From Cinnamomum chago (lineage: Eukaryota; Streptophyta; Magnoliopsida; Laurales; Lauraceae): DNA of 64,000 nt. The stretch is from the NCBI GenBank assembly GCA_038049695.1, contig CP142451.1, positions 7,562,001 through 7,626,000 of the forward strand, in the 5' to 3' direction. The notes under the pieces were generated by a model. That model was not told the origin of the DNA. It ran no database searches and saw only the letters and a program-made list of their open reading frames with translations. The number at the start of each line of letters is the position of its first letter. The stretch's first letter is position 1. Below are positions 11,103 through 22,324 of this stretch, piece after piece. A program made the position numbers and the translations under genes.

Positions 11103-12829
11103 ATCGTGCGAAAGTGATGAGAAAGAATGTAACTGACATTTTTAGAGAACCCCATTTCTAAAGTAGACAATTTGAAGAACACATTAGTGGGGTCCACCTA
11201 TAAAATTTTTTAATCCATTTAAATTTAATGGCCTCATCTTTTAGTAGCCTTCATCAAAACTCACTCCAATAGGAGGTGAGCCTACTATCAGATTGAGTAC
11301 AGCTTGAAATTTTTATTATCTCGCCATGGGCCCAACTATTTCGTCCAGTGAGATTTAGAGGTTCCCATTAGTGACAGGTTCTCACTTTTAAAACTCTTCC
11401 CATGTGACCTCTTTTGAAAAAGCTTCTATCGATTCTTAGGCCTAATCTTTCCTAAAGCAACTTTATCCAAATTTTGCTCAAAAAGAAAGCACTAGCATAA
11501 AAGAACTTTGTCCAAATTTTGAACATTGATTGTGATGTATTCAACTAATCAATGTTCTGAAAGCACTAGCATAAAAGAACTTTGCCCTCTGTACACTTCA
11601 GTTAAAACACCAACCTAAAATCTGGGTCATCATATGTTATCATCTGAATACTTAGAAAAGGATTTCAGAAATATTAATGGTCCAAGGATCTGAACTGTTC
11701 ATGAATCCACCAACTCAAGATTCAATCTAAGAAATCTGGTATTACTTGCTAGTTGGTATTTTAAGAAGGTATATGATATGTCTAATTAGGAATTTGTTGT
11801 TTGCATGCACTACTCAAAATCTTCTCGGGATTCTGCAAGGAGTGAATATCTCCCATGTAATTTTTTGTAATTGTAGTGTATGCTATTACCAGGAGATTGA
11901 GAGTCAGGAATGAAGATATCATAAACAGATTTTTTCTAGGCAGATGGAACTTATCCATTCTTGTCATCAATATATTATCGACGCAATTCATTTATGCACC
12001 GCAATTAAAGAATTGATGTACAACTGGTGCTTTTTTTTTTTTTTGTTTGAAGTTATCTCCAGCCTTAAGCTTATAACTTCTCCAAGTCTGAAGTAATTGG
12101 CATAAAGGTGGAATGTCAGAAGAGTTCGCTGCTTTGGCAAGTGAAAGGCTCGAAGCTCTCCCTTGGACATACATTTGCTTGCCCCATTAGGTTGGCCGGG
12201 CCTATAAGGTTTGCAGGATCTGCCAGCTGAGTGGATTGAGATGAAACAATTGTCTTGAAAAAGTTGCTAGCTCTCAATCAGTGGTGAATCCTAGCTGAGT
12301 GGACTGAGATGAAACAATTGTTTTGAAAAAGGTGCTAGCTCTCAATCGGTGGTGGATTCACCAACATCGAAGCTTATGTCAACGATATCTCCACTTGCTA
12401 AAGTTTAAGTTTTGTTGCCAAGTGAATATTAAGGTGATTGAGAGGATCCAAATATATTTCTAAGGAGGGGAATGGAAGAGAATAAATTTCTAGCAAGAGG
12501 GCAGGCCATGCATAGTGGCCTTGTCATAAATAGGGGCGATATTTTGAAAATATCTCAATAATGTCACAGCATTTACCATAAATGGTGTTTTTCCAATAAG
12601 ATCGTATCATTTTAATATATTGGGAAAAGGAAAAATAACAGGAGAACAAGTCAATAATAGTGGAATAGAATGGTAAAATTGGGAAGAGGAATTTACGGCG
12701 TAGGTCCCAGTAAGATCCCATACCACTCTTGAGGTCTCAGACACACCGTATTTATGGATAAAGTCCTCAAGGTGCGTTTTTATACCTTTTTTTTGTCGTT
12801 TAGCAAATGATCAATATCGACCATGATCC
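11103..12829. other. Spacer of unit A: end of tetraspanin intron copy, then repeat-unit junction
   Basis: Up to about 11469 this is collinear with the tetraspanin intron 2 of unit C (ending near 52150). After that only unit B (35450-36580) matches, so the duplication junction lies near 11469. A 25-bp phrase 'gaaagcactagcataaaag...' occurs twice (about 11485 and 11557). A 68-bp tandem duplication (12225-12292, 12293-12360) is private to unit A. 12690-12829 has no match in unit B. No gene was seen. Confidence 0.55.
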
Positions 12830-13296
12830 AGAAGCTGGAGCATGGTCCGGAAGTATGAGTTGCACCCTGGTAGAAGGTTCCCACTTGTATGATGTAATTA
12901 CATAACTGAATTAGAACCGTAAGCCAGACCCTTGTATGGTTATATCATGAAGATATTCTGCTCTTTTATGGACTAAACCACGATTACTTCAGCATATGAA
13001 GGTAAGTCTAAACATCATTTAACAAGTCGTCTAAAACAAAGATGTTCGAGTTGCTTCTATCCCTGTGACTATGTTAAGCTAGCACTATTAGAATGCCATT
13101 TAGTTATTTATGAACTTCCTGAAAGTCAGTTTGAATGAGTTTCATGAGTTTTTATATTTAATCTTAGGCGGTTTTGTATCTTTTAAATATACTTCTCAAG
13201 TTGCAACGCAGGAAGCCTTTTTCTTCCCCCTCCATTTCTTGTTTTAATGTGAGGTACTCTGCGGTTTTTGATGCATATGATTCTCATGTGAAATAA
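12830..13296 (+). pseudogene. AIRP2-like RING E3 ligase remnant, unit A
   Basis: This stretch is collinear with 39174-39605, the region 5' of the better-preserved RING gene. It then jumps to the very last codons of that gene (13258-13296, ending DAYDSHVK then stop). About 1.4 kb, including the RING domain, is absent, leaving a noncoding scar. Assignment rests on the terminal codons and on alignment with unit B/C, not on a domain. Confidence 0.6.
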
Positions 13297-14630
13297 TAGG
13301 AGGGGGTGGTCAGCATAGTGCTGCAGTGGGGTTACTAATAATAAAGAACTGATTCTGTTCATTCTGGTTGATAGCTGAATTGGCTCCAATCGATTTAAAT
13401 TGTGAAGTGCTTCTGGTTTCTCTTGTGAAGCAAGCAGTCCTGGCAAATGATTGCCTGGATGTAAATGTGAGTGATGTGTAAATATCTAATAGGAATGTAA
13501 ATCCTTGTACATATTGGGAGGCAAGATATATGCCAATAAAAAGGGTTCTCTTAATGTTATGCATTCTTTACTTATATAAGACCAGATGCATTATGATAGT
13601 GTATTTATGGACTATTTATGAGATTGTCCATTGCTGATAACTGATGAGACTTTTCTTGTTGGCTTACATTCGTCGATTGCAGGACCATTACAAATCAAAT
13701 AAAAATGGACCTTCTCCAGCAGTGGCATACAGAAACCTGCCTCGCTGAACACTAGCAACATCCTCATACAAGCTGAGGGCCTTTTTTACTCTGCCGCAAT
13801 CTCATTGTCACCATCAGTCCTTATTTTTCTTTGCCTCATAAATGGATGCAGTTGCAGAGGCTAACCATTCATTTTTATAGTTCTGATGGTATGGAATTCT
13901 AACCATCCACGACAATTTCCTCAATGAGTAAATTAGATACAGTTCCTAGGATTTGGAGTTTGGACCCTTTTTAAATTTGAGCTGAAGTCCAGCACCATGG
14001 GTTCATGTCTTTTCTTTTTCAATACAGCTCCACAAAAGCTCCATATATATTTTGTGCTTGTTCTAAAATCTCCCATGACAAACTGTTTCATTTGATTAAG
14101 GACCCCAAGCATCCCCACCCGAAGGTTGCTTTATTTATTTATTTATTTATTGGTAGAAATAGTTGGTGAGAGTTTGAGTTTGAGATTCTTGAGTCCTTTT
14201 AAGAAAAAAATTTGAAAAAAATAATAACTCTAAAAAGGAGATCTTCTTAAGGAGAAGCAAAGTCCAAGAATGCAGAACATACAGAAGTAGCCTTACACAG
14301 CCAAGAAACCCAAGAATAGAAATGTTGAGGAGTGGGCTCCACTTGCTGGGGGGGGGTGTTAAAAAGTATTTATGCAGCCTCTGCTAACGCCACGAGGTTT
14401 TGGTATGAATGGCTAGTAAAAGAAATTTAAGTATTTGAGCCAACCGGCTACAAGTTTGAATATAAAAAAATGTGTCATTAAAAGTGCACTGAGAGTGAGC
14501 GTTGAGGAGTGGCCTCCGCCCGAAGAAGAAAAATTGAAAATATTTATGCAGCCTCTACTAATGCCTCGAGTAGCAACGCTTAGCTAAATATATTTAAGAA
14601 GAAAAACCCAGAGTTCCAACTAATCAAGAC
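13297..14630. other. Spacer upstream of RLK B, shared with 41076-42447
   Basis: The spacer runs collinear with 41076-42447 upstream of RLK C, with short indels. It includes short runs of 'ttta' repeats and 'gtatttatgcagcctctgct' phrases that recur two to three times. I see no gene. Confidence 0.55.
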
Positions 14631-15600
14631 TGTTAATTTGTTTTGTTTTGTTTCTTGACTTCTAAGAGGGGGTGTTTGTTTTGTTTCTTCTAACCGTTGT
14701 CCGTCTTCAAGTCGTTTGTTTTCTTTTTGTCAAAGAACAAAGAAAAAGGATGGTGTTTTTTTTGTTTTTCTAGTCTTCTTCAAGTCGTTTGTTTTTTTGT
14801 CAAAGAACAAAGAGAAAAAAACAGTAAGAACAATGTTTGTTTTTCAATCTTCTTCCAAGTCTTCTCCGAGTCTCTTCTTTGAAAACTATTTATGCAGCCT
14901 CTTCTAACGCCTTGAGGTTTTGGTAGGAATGCACCCAGAGTTCCAACAAAAGCAGGATTGTTAATTTGTTTTGTTTTGTTTCTTGACTTCTAACAGGGGG
15001 TGTTTGTTTTGTTTCTTCTAACCGTTGTCCGTCTTCAAGTCATTTGTTTTCTTTTTGTCAAAGAACAAAGAAAAAGGATATGGTGTTTTTTTTTTGTTTT
15101 TCTAGTCTTCTTCAAGTTGTTTGTTTTTTTGTCAAAGAACAAAGAGAAAAAAACAGTAAGAACAATGTTTGTTTTTCAATCTTCTTCCAAGTCTTCTCCG
15201 AGTCTCTTCTTTGAAAACTATTTATGCAGCCTCTTCTAATGCTTTGAGGTTTTGGTAGGAATGCACCCAGAGTTCCAACAAGAGCAGGACTGTTAATTTG
15301 TTTTGTTTTGTTTCTTGACTTCTAACAGGAGGTGTTTGTTTTATTTCTTATAACAGGGCAGGTGTTTGTTTGTTTCTTCTTTGTGTTGTTTTCTTCTACG
15401 CGGGTTGTTTGTTTTGTTTTTCTAGTCTTCTTCAAGTCGTTTGTTTTTTTGTCAAAGAACAAAGAGAAAAAAAAAAAATTAAGAACAATGTTTGTTTCTC
15501 AATCTTCTTCCAACTCTTCTCCAAGACTCTTCTTTTAAAGTCGTTTGTTCAGACTGCTTGCAACTATGCACACGTTCATGAAACTCTCACATAATATTTT
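14631..15600. repeat. About 330-bp tandem repeat, 2.3 copies, upstream of RLK B
   Basis: The phrase 'tgttaatttgttttgttttg' starts copies at 14631, 14959 and 15291 (periods 328 and 332). Each copy includes the 'ttcttcaagtcgtttgttt' and 'gtcaaagaacaaagaaaaa' segments, and the last runs into the region next to the RLK promoter. Unit C has a single copy (from about 42448), so the expansion is private to unit B. Confidence 0.8.
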
Positions 15601-15682
15601 TTATGTTAATGGTTTTGGTTATTCGTCTTATGGTGTGCAAGTCCTCAATGTGGGACCCAGGTAAAAAATAAGTACTTGTATA

Positions 15683-16226
15683 CAGTGGCGGATCTAGGAT
15701 TTTCATTTGAGCGGGGCGGATGGTTTGATAAAGTCAAAATCAAATAGATTAAAAAACTAGAATGCTAAAAATGATGAAGAAATCAAAGGAGACTAAAAAA
15801 GAAGGCTAAAAACAAAAAATTTAATATCCTGGTTTAAAAAAATTCTCCTTTGAATAAATCTAGATACAAATCTAATAAATCTAGGTACAAATCTGATAAG
15901 ATAGAAACAATTATAAATAAAGAAAGTAAATAAATGCAAAGTGATTTGAAATAAATATAATAGTAAGGACATTTGGTTGTTTTATGGAAAACTTCCTATA
16001 TATAAATCAGCAAAAATCTAAGAAGGATTGGAAGAATCTCCAAACATAATCCTTAAATCTTTAAGGATTATTTATAAATGAGAATAAGTTTCTAGAGGGT
16101 TTCAACTGGGGCGATTGATTGGATATAAATGGGGACATGAACAGAGGAGCTATATGACTCTTAGGAGCTTTTGAATCTGATCTGGGGCGAACGCCCCCAA
16201 GTCATCATAATGTGGGTCCGCCCCTG
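15683..16226. mobile_element. hAT-like non-autonomous element upstream of RLK B
   Basis: A 544-bp insertion starts CAGTGGCGGATC and ends GGTCCGCCCCTG (imperfect inverted ends). It is flanked by 8-bp duplications CTTGTATA (15675-15682) and CTTGTATG (16227-16234). Eight-bp duplications and CAGNGGCGGA ends are typical of plant hAT relatives. There is no transposase. The same insertion is upstream of RLK C (42824-43352); copy A has the empty site. Confidence 0.75.
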
Positions 16227-16452
16227 CTTGTATGAACGGGGTGAACAATTTACAAGTCCAAGTCAACTCATTCTGCACAAGGGTCTCCCACTACATCCAA
16301 TCCATTCATTTTGACTCCTCTCTTTCAAAACTGGACCGGTCATGAACGCAAGCCATGCTTGGCATCTGGTACAAATAGGCCCATGGGACTCTGCGCTACA
16401 TTCATTCCACAATCCACAACAGCCTTTCCTACTTGTAATAGACCGAGAGTTG

Positions 16453-17537
16453 ATGATGAAGCTCTCATGTAATATTCTTGTCTTTGTAAGGTGGTTTTGG
16501 TTGTTCCTCATCCATGCAACCCTACTCATTTCACCTGAGGTGGAATCGGTTCTGATAAATGTTTCAGCAAATGCAACAGATGCACTTGCTCTACTTGCTT
16601 TCAAGCAACAGATACGGAGAGATCATGGTCATCCTCTGAGCACATGGAATGACTCTCTCCCTTTCTGCCAGTGGCAAGGAATCACATGTGGCCGACGCCA
16701 TCCTCACAGGGTCGTGGCCATGAATCTGACTGGGCTTCAGTTGGTAGGTCCTTTGTCACCTTTCATAGCGAACCTTACATTCCTTCGTGTAATCGACCTT
16801 AGCGACAACGAGCTCCATGGCCAAATCCCCCAGGAATTTGGTCGTTTGTTCAGGCTCAAGTACCTCAATCTTAGCCATAACTCAATCACAGGAGAAATTC
16901 TAGCCAATCTGACCCGCTGTCGGAGACTCGAGATTATACATTTTAGTTTCAACAAGCTCACCGGCAAGATTCCTGTTGAGCTAGGCTCTTTATCAAGGCT
17001 CAAACTGCTCGCCATTGGATCAAACAAACTCACAGGAAGCATCCCCACTTCACTTGGGAACCTTTCATCTCTCACCCATTTCTCTCTAGGGATAAATGAA
17101 TTAGAGGGAAACATACCAAAACAGCTTGGCCAGCTTAGGAACCTATATTATTTTGAAGCACAAGAAAATAAGCTTTCTGGCACTATTCCACCTGCACTTT
17201 TCAATCTCTCATCTATAGGTGTCATTTCTGTCCCTGCAAACCAACTGAGTGGAAGCCTTCCACCCGACCTCGGTGTTACTCTTCCCAATCTTGTTGAGTT
17301 CTATATAGGAGGAAACCGATTTACAGGACCCATCCCAATCTCAATGTCTAATGCCTCAAGACTTGAAGAACTTGAACTTGGCACAAACCAATTCAGTGGA
17401 TCAATTCCTACAAACCTAGGAAGGCTGGGAGGTCTCCGTACGCTAAATTTGGAAGAAAATTTACTTGGAAGTGGGGCAACTGATGACATGAGCCCTCTCT
17501 CTTCTCTTATGAATTGTAGCTTTCTGGAGATACTGTC
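16453..17537 (+). pseudogene. LRR receptor-like kinase copy B, 5' part (split by LTR element)
   Basis: This is the signal segment, LRRNT and LRRs 1 to about 11 of copy B, very close to copies A and C. The start is set at ATG 16453 by alignment with A and C; an upstream in-frame ATG at 16342 is open only here and is probably not used. The frame is intact up to the insertion at 17537/17538, then runs 15 codons into the LTR and stops at 17583. If transcribed it would give a secreted LRR-only protein of about 376 residues. The rest of the gene is at 27746-30716, on the other side of the 10.2-kb element. Confidence 0.9.
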
Positions 17538-18247
17538 TGTAAGTGCAAGAATAATATACTCACAAGATCAGGATGCCTCTTAGGACTTACTCAATGCATG
17601 GAGGAGATAACTGCGACGACCTGAGCCTGAAAGAGGAGAAAGACAAAGGTCAGAGGACCCTGGCTATGGGCAGCGCAGGGCTCTCCGATGCTTAAGTCAG
17701 CAATGGATCGGAGAAGAAGAAGAAAGAAGAAAGACTGTGTCTATGTGAGAATGCTTACCCCCTGCTCCCTTTGGCTCGTGCCTTATATATGGGACAGTCT
17801 TGGGTGAGTGCCAGTGGGCTTGGTGATGTGACCTGGGTCACATCAGCCCACAAAGTCATTAATGAAGGTCCATCATAGCCCACACTGCATTTAATGTGGG
17901 TCCGATCAGCCCACAATGCATTTAATGTTAGTCACATTGGGCCTGATCCTGCCCTGATCTGGTGGTGGCTGAAGTCCCATCAGATCCCTTCCTTGGGCTT
18001 CGCCACGATAGGGCCGTGGCTATTAGCTGCAAGCGCAATTCTGCATTGCCGAGCTCGCATTGCCGAGACTGAACGGTATGCGCGGCCGAACTGAATTCTG
18101 TTTGGCCGAGACCAGCACGTAGTGCCGAGACCGAAGTAGATCGGATCGTAGCCGAGATCAAGGGACGTGGTCCCCCAAACAGTAGCTAACCGAGCACACC
18201 CTAGCCGAGACCAAGAGAAACTGGTTCACGGAATGGGCCCCCACACA
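17538..18247 (-). repeat. LTR (3' LTR in element orientation)
   Basis: 710 bp, ending TGTAAGTGCA... on the plus strand at the gene B side and ...CCCCCACACA inside. It matches the other LTR at all but one position (a C/T difference in the 'cttaccccctg' stretch near 17750). A TATA-like element in element orientation is near 17783-17789. Confidence 0.95.
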
Positions 18248-18262
18248 ATAGCCCCTCAGTTC
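18248..18262 (-). other. Polypurine tract of LTR element
   Basis: In element orientation the sequence directly before the 3' LTR is GAACTGAGGGGCTAT. It is purine-rich and adjoins the LTR, as expected for plus-strand DNA priming. Confidence 0.7.
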
Positions 18263-18944
18263 TTGACCTCTAGGGCTCTCTCGGGCACTAAGGTTAAGAG
18301 CTGGACCGATCCCCCGCAGTAGGGTTGAGAACTGAACCGATCTCCCGAGACGGACAGTGCTCGCCTTCCATCCGATTTTGTTTAAGGGTTCTGACTTATT
18401 CGGCGCCGGACGCCGCCGCTGCTTCGTCTGCCAGAGATAATAAAGGGGGCAATAAATGCGGGGCTATGATTAGCATGGGAAGGCGGACCATCATCGCCGC
18501 AGCGCCACGCGTTATTGCCTGGTGGGTTCTCTTGTCCTTTCGAGGGGGCGTGCAACGCAAGCCGAGGCGACATCTCACGCGTGTCCCGCTTCGAATTCCG
18601 GAATGGCGCCCGTTCCCCCCCTTTATATTTCACTTCTGTCTTCTCCCTTTGTCATCTCTGCAAACGAACATTGTCGAAGCTCTGCTAGAACCTCTGTTCG
18701 CCGGAACCTTCACTGCCAGAACCATCTCCATCGCCTCCTAGCTTCGCCCAGGACTCCCTTCAGGACCAGCGAGGGATCAGCGGCCTGAGTTGTGACTTCG
18801 CCCGAGTCTGTGAGTCTCCCTGCCTCGATCCTTCTCTCTTTTCATTCTGTATTTCTGTCCTTACCCCACCTAAGGTCTCCTCCGTTTCTCAGACATTCCA
18901 CGGCTTAGACCTCTAGGGATTGTTAGGGTTCCTTAGATCCAGAG

Positions 18945-20426
18945 ATGGGGATTTTTACTCACTGGATAGATTCCCAGTCGGGCCTGGCCACTCTTAGGAG
19001 AGTCTACATGATCCCAGACGATGTCCAGATCATGGCAGCCGACCCCTCCATCTACTCATTTCGCAACGGCTGGATGCCGTTTCCCCTGATAGCCGTGATC
19101 GAGGGTGGGGTCAGATTCCCCTTGGCCCCCCTTCTTAGGTCTTGTTTGGAGACCTGGAGGCTTAGCCCCTGTCAGTTAATGCCCAATGGGTATAAGATCA
19201 TCATGGGCATCGCCGAGCTGAATAGGATTCTGGACATCAGCCTCGGCGTCCATGATATAGAGGATATATATGACCTCTGCAAGTCTAGGGAGGTGGGCAC
19301 CTATTATCTTCGCATCAAGGCGAGGTGCCAACCCCTCGTCACGGCGCTGGAGGACTCCAATAAATACGCCGGAGATGACCGCCTGCTCGTCTCGGGAAAC
19401 TGGGAGTTCGGCGAGACCGAGACCGAAGCAACTAGGAGGGTCCGAGTCCCTCGACGCCTCGGGACTCCACCGAGTAAAGACCTAACCCCCCGGGTTTCCG
19501 ATTTCTTTCTTATGTTTGATTTCTGCTGCCAGATCCTAACTCGGCTGTTTTTCGCAGGCCTTTCCGAACGCAAGCGCGAAGCCCAGCTGAACGGTTGGAG
19601 AAGGCACTCACCTTGGCTGACCAAGGTGTACTGCTACCACGGCCACCACACAAGAGCTGCCTACTCTCTTCTGAAGTACGAGCCGAGATACGTGTCTTAC
19701 ACACGGAAATCCGGCAACCCGGAGAGATTCGCCCCCGATCCAGCAGAAACCAGCGGGACCGTCACGGTTGCGGAAGCGTCCGCAACGTTGGCCGTGGTCA
19801 CGGGCATCCCGCTAAGGGAAATTGAAGAATACACCTCCGGAGCCGAGGTAGACTCTCCGACAAGGGAAGTCGAGAACTATACTTCCGGAGCCGAGGCCGA
19901 AGTGGACAATATGGAGAGGCGTAGGCCCGCGTTTCAGCCGCGGAATCTGGCGGACGCCGTCGTCGGCAGCGGTAGACAGGCTGCCGCACCCCGCACTGCC
20001 CCGCCCTCCTTCGGGACCATCGTCCCTGCCAGAGTTGAGGCCCGACCTCCCCCAGACTTGGAAAGTGAGAGGCCGAGGAAAAAGGCGAAAGGGAAGGGGC
20101 CAGACCAGGAGGAGCGATCACGGCGACGTTCACCCCAAGCTGCGAGGGAGAGGGCGGTGGACGTGATGCCCGCTCCGGCAGTTCCTCTGGTGGAGAGTCG
20201 CTCCGAGCCCCAGGCGGCAACGTCCTCGGATGCCGAACCGGCCGAATTCAGGCCGGACATGGAGCTGAGGAAGGGGAGGCCACTAAATGCTGAGGACAGA
20301 CTGGTGGGGAGCCCAGATGTCATTGCGGCGCTCAGCCGAGCCTGTGCACTCCCCAAAGACATGGAGAGGCACAGGTCGGAGGACTCCCCCCTGCTGCTTA
20401 TGAGGACCATACAGCACTCCCTCGCT
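18945..20426 (+). CDS. Antisense ORF of Tat-lineage element, first part (gypsy-type transposon domain)
   Basis: This plus-strand frame is antisense to gag-pol and lies between integrase and the 3' LTR. The N-terminal part, with MPFPLIAVIEGGVRFPLAPL and a following helix-rich region (residues about 40-220), resembles the 'putative gypsy type transposon' (Transposase_28-like) domain found in plant retroelement accessory ORFs. The C-terminal part is low-complexity and rich in Arg, Glu and Ala, including a basic RPRKKAKGKG stretch that could act as a nuclear signal. A possible in-frame intron is 19474-19557, and intron-like borders (GTAAGT...GCAG, 20427-20516) separate it from the next frame. Antisense ORFs are known for the lineage; their function is not established. 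Confidence 0.7.
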
Positions 20427-20516
20427 GTAAGTGCCCGACTTTCCTAGTCACAGGTGTTTCTCTCTTTTGATATTTCTTGTTTTCGTGCTGAGCTTCTTTT
20501 GTTTGCTCCGCTGCAG

Positions 20517-21170
20517 GCTGTCCAAAGGCTCCAGATAGTCGCGGACAGGATAGCGGAGGAGGACAGTCGGTTGGCTCGCCTGGCAAAGGAAAAACAGAAA
20601 GCCGAATCCGAACTGCGAGCGGCCAAGGAGGAGCTGAAGGCGGAGGCGGCCAAGACTGCGGAGCTCAAGGCTCAGTCAGATATGATGGCCAGCGACCTCT
20701 GCAAAGCAAGGTCAGAGGGCTTCGAATGGCAAACGAAGCTCCAGGCAGAGGAGAAGAGTTCGGCGGGGTTCAAGGCCGAGCTGGAGCTGGAAAGGAAGGC
20801 GAAGGAGGAACTCCTTGCATCGAAGGAGGAACTCCTTGCATCGAAAAAAGCTGAGGTCGATGCCGCCTTCCTGGAGGGGACTGAGGAAGCTGCGAAGATT
20901 TACGTTGATCAAATCACGGCACTCAGCCCGAAGCTGTACCGTCTCGGCTGCAAGGCCGTGTTGAAGAAGATGGGGGTTCCTGCAGATGATCCGATACATC
21001 AGAATCTCCCCGAGCTCGAAGAGGAGCCCCTAGATGAGGCCCTGGCCGAGACCCCTGCCACTCCGGCCGAAGTCCCTTCCGAGCCAACGCCTGACCCCGT
21101 TGAAGAAGCTCCTCAGGCCGAGGCCGCCGTGGTCGTCATCGAGGACCTAGAAGCAGAGCCATCGACTTGA
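20517..21170 (+). CDS. Antisense ORF of Tat-lineage element, second part (coiled coil)
   Basis: The frame is dominated by a long predicted coiled coil of Lys, Glu and Ala heptads (about residues 10-120 of this part), including a perfect 21-bp tandem duplication encoding KEELLAS twice near 20805-20846. The tail is acidic and proline-rich. It lies just after an intron-like border and probably belongs to the same antisense transcript as the preceding frame. No enzymatic motif was seen. Confidence 0.6.
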   Translation, partial: AVQRLQIVADRIAEEDSRLARLAKEKQKAESELRAAKEELKAEAAKTAELKAQSDMMASDLCKARSEGFEWQTKLQAEEKSSAGFKAELELERKAKEELLASKEELLASKKAEVDAAFLEGTEEAAKIYVDQITALSPKLYRLGCKAVLKKMGVPADDPIHQNLPELEEEPLDEALAETPATPAEVPSEPTPDPVEEAPQAEAAVVVIEDLEAEPST

Positions 21171-21453
21171 CTTCCTCTTTTTTCTTTTCTTTATAAAATG
21201 TAGTCTTTGTTTCAAACTGTCTCGATGTAAATCAATGCTATCAATGAAAGAGACTCTCATATTTTTCTCCTGTGTGGTGTGGCTTTTACTTGCTTTCCTT
21301 TGTACGCTTTCCGTGAGTGTTGTGAATTTGGGTGTGACTTCGGACTAGAGTAGACCGACCTGATCAGGGTTCTCTGCGAGCGCTGACCCTTTGGAAGCCC
21401 CATTTGTTTCGGCGAAACCAGATTTCCGTGTTGGAAGACTGGTGCCGTTCCGG

Positions 21454-22230
21454 CTGGTCTAGGTGGCTGAGTGCCAACCGTAACCATAACACGTTCGGCT
21501 GCTCGTCTAGGTGGCTGAGTACCAGCCTTAGACATGGGCTGTTTCGGAAACTCGTCTAGGTGGCTGAGTGCCAGCCTGAGACATGGTCCGTTTCGGCAAC
21601 TCGTCTAGGTGGCTGAGTGCCAGCCTTAGATATCGGCCGTTTCGGCAACTCATCTAGGAGGCTGAGTGCCAACCTTAGATGTGGGCCGTGACGGAAACTC
21701 GTCTAGGTGGCTGAGTGCCGACCTTAGACATGGTCCGTTTCGGCAGCTCGTCTAGGTGGCTGAGTGCCAACCTTAGACATGGGCCGTTTCGGCAACTCAT
21801 CTAGGTGGCTGAGTGCCAACCTTAGATATGGGCCGTGGCGGATACTCGTCTAGGTGGCTGAGTGCCGACCTTAGACATGGTCCGTTTCGGCAGCTCGTCT
21901 AGGTGGCTGAGTGCCAACCTTAGACATGAGCCGTTTCGGCAGCTCGTCTAGGTGGCTGAGTGCCAACCTTAGACATGGGCCGTTTCGGCAACTCATCTAG
22001 GTGGCTGAGTGCCAACCTTAGATATGGGCCGTGACGGAAACTCGTCTAGGTGGCTGAGTGCCGACCTTAGACATGGTCCGTTTCGGCAGCTCGTCTAGGT
22101 GGCTGAGTGCCAACCTTAGACATGGGCCGTTTCGGCAACTCATCTAGGTGGCTGAGTGCCAACCTTAGATATGGGCCGTGGCGGATACTCGTCTAGGTGG
22201 CTGAGTGCCGGCCTTAGACGGTCTTCCAAC
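21454..22230. repeat. 49-bp tandem repeat array inside the LTR element
   Basis: About 16 copies carry the core 'tctaggtggctgagtgcc'. Starts fall at 21454, 21502, 21551, 21600, 21649 and so on to 22188, a period of 49 bp. Variants such as 'gacatggtccg', 'gacatgggccg' and 'gatatgggccg' recur in order roughly every three units (about 147 bp), so a higher-order repeat is present. Tandem arrays near the 3' end are typical of Tat/Ogre-type elements. Confidence 0.9.
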
Positions 22231-22324
22231 TTCGCACCATTGTCACTGTCAGGATGCCAGATTGCTACAAATTGTGGAGAACTGTAGTTTCATTGAATCC
22301 AGAAGCGTTGTACAAGTACAGAGA

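Noticed and set aside
16342-16452. Upstream in-frame ATG extending RLK copy B by 37 residues
   Set aside because: The extension is open only in copy B and would bury the signal segment inside the protein. Copies A and C support the start aligned with 16453.
21454-22230. CRISPR-like appearance of the 49-bp array
   Set aside because: There are no unique spacers between repeats, the units are directly tandem, and the setting is a plant retroelement.
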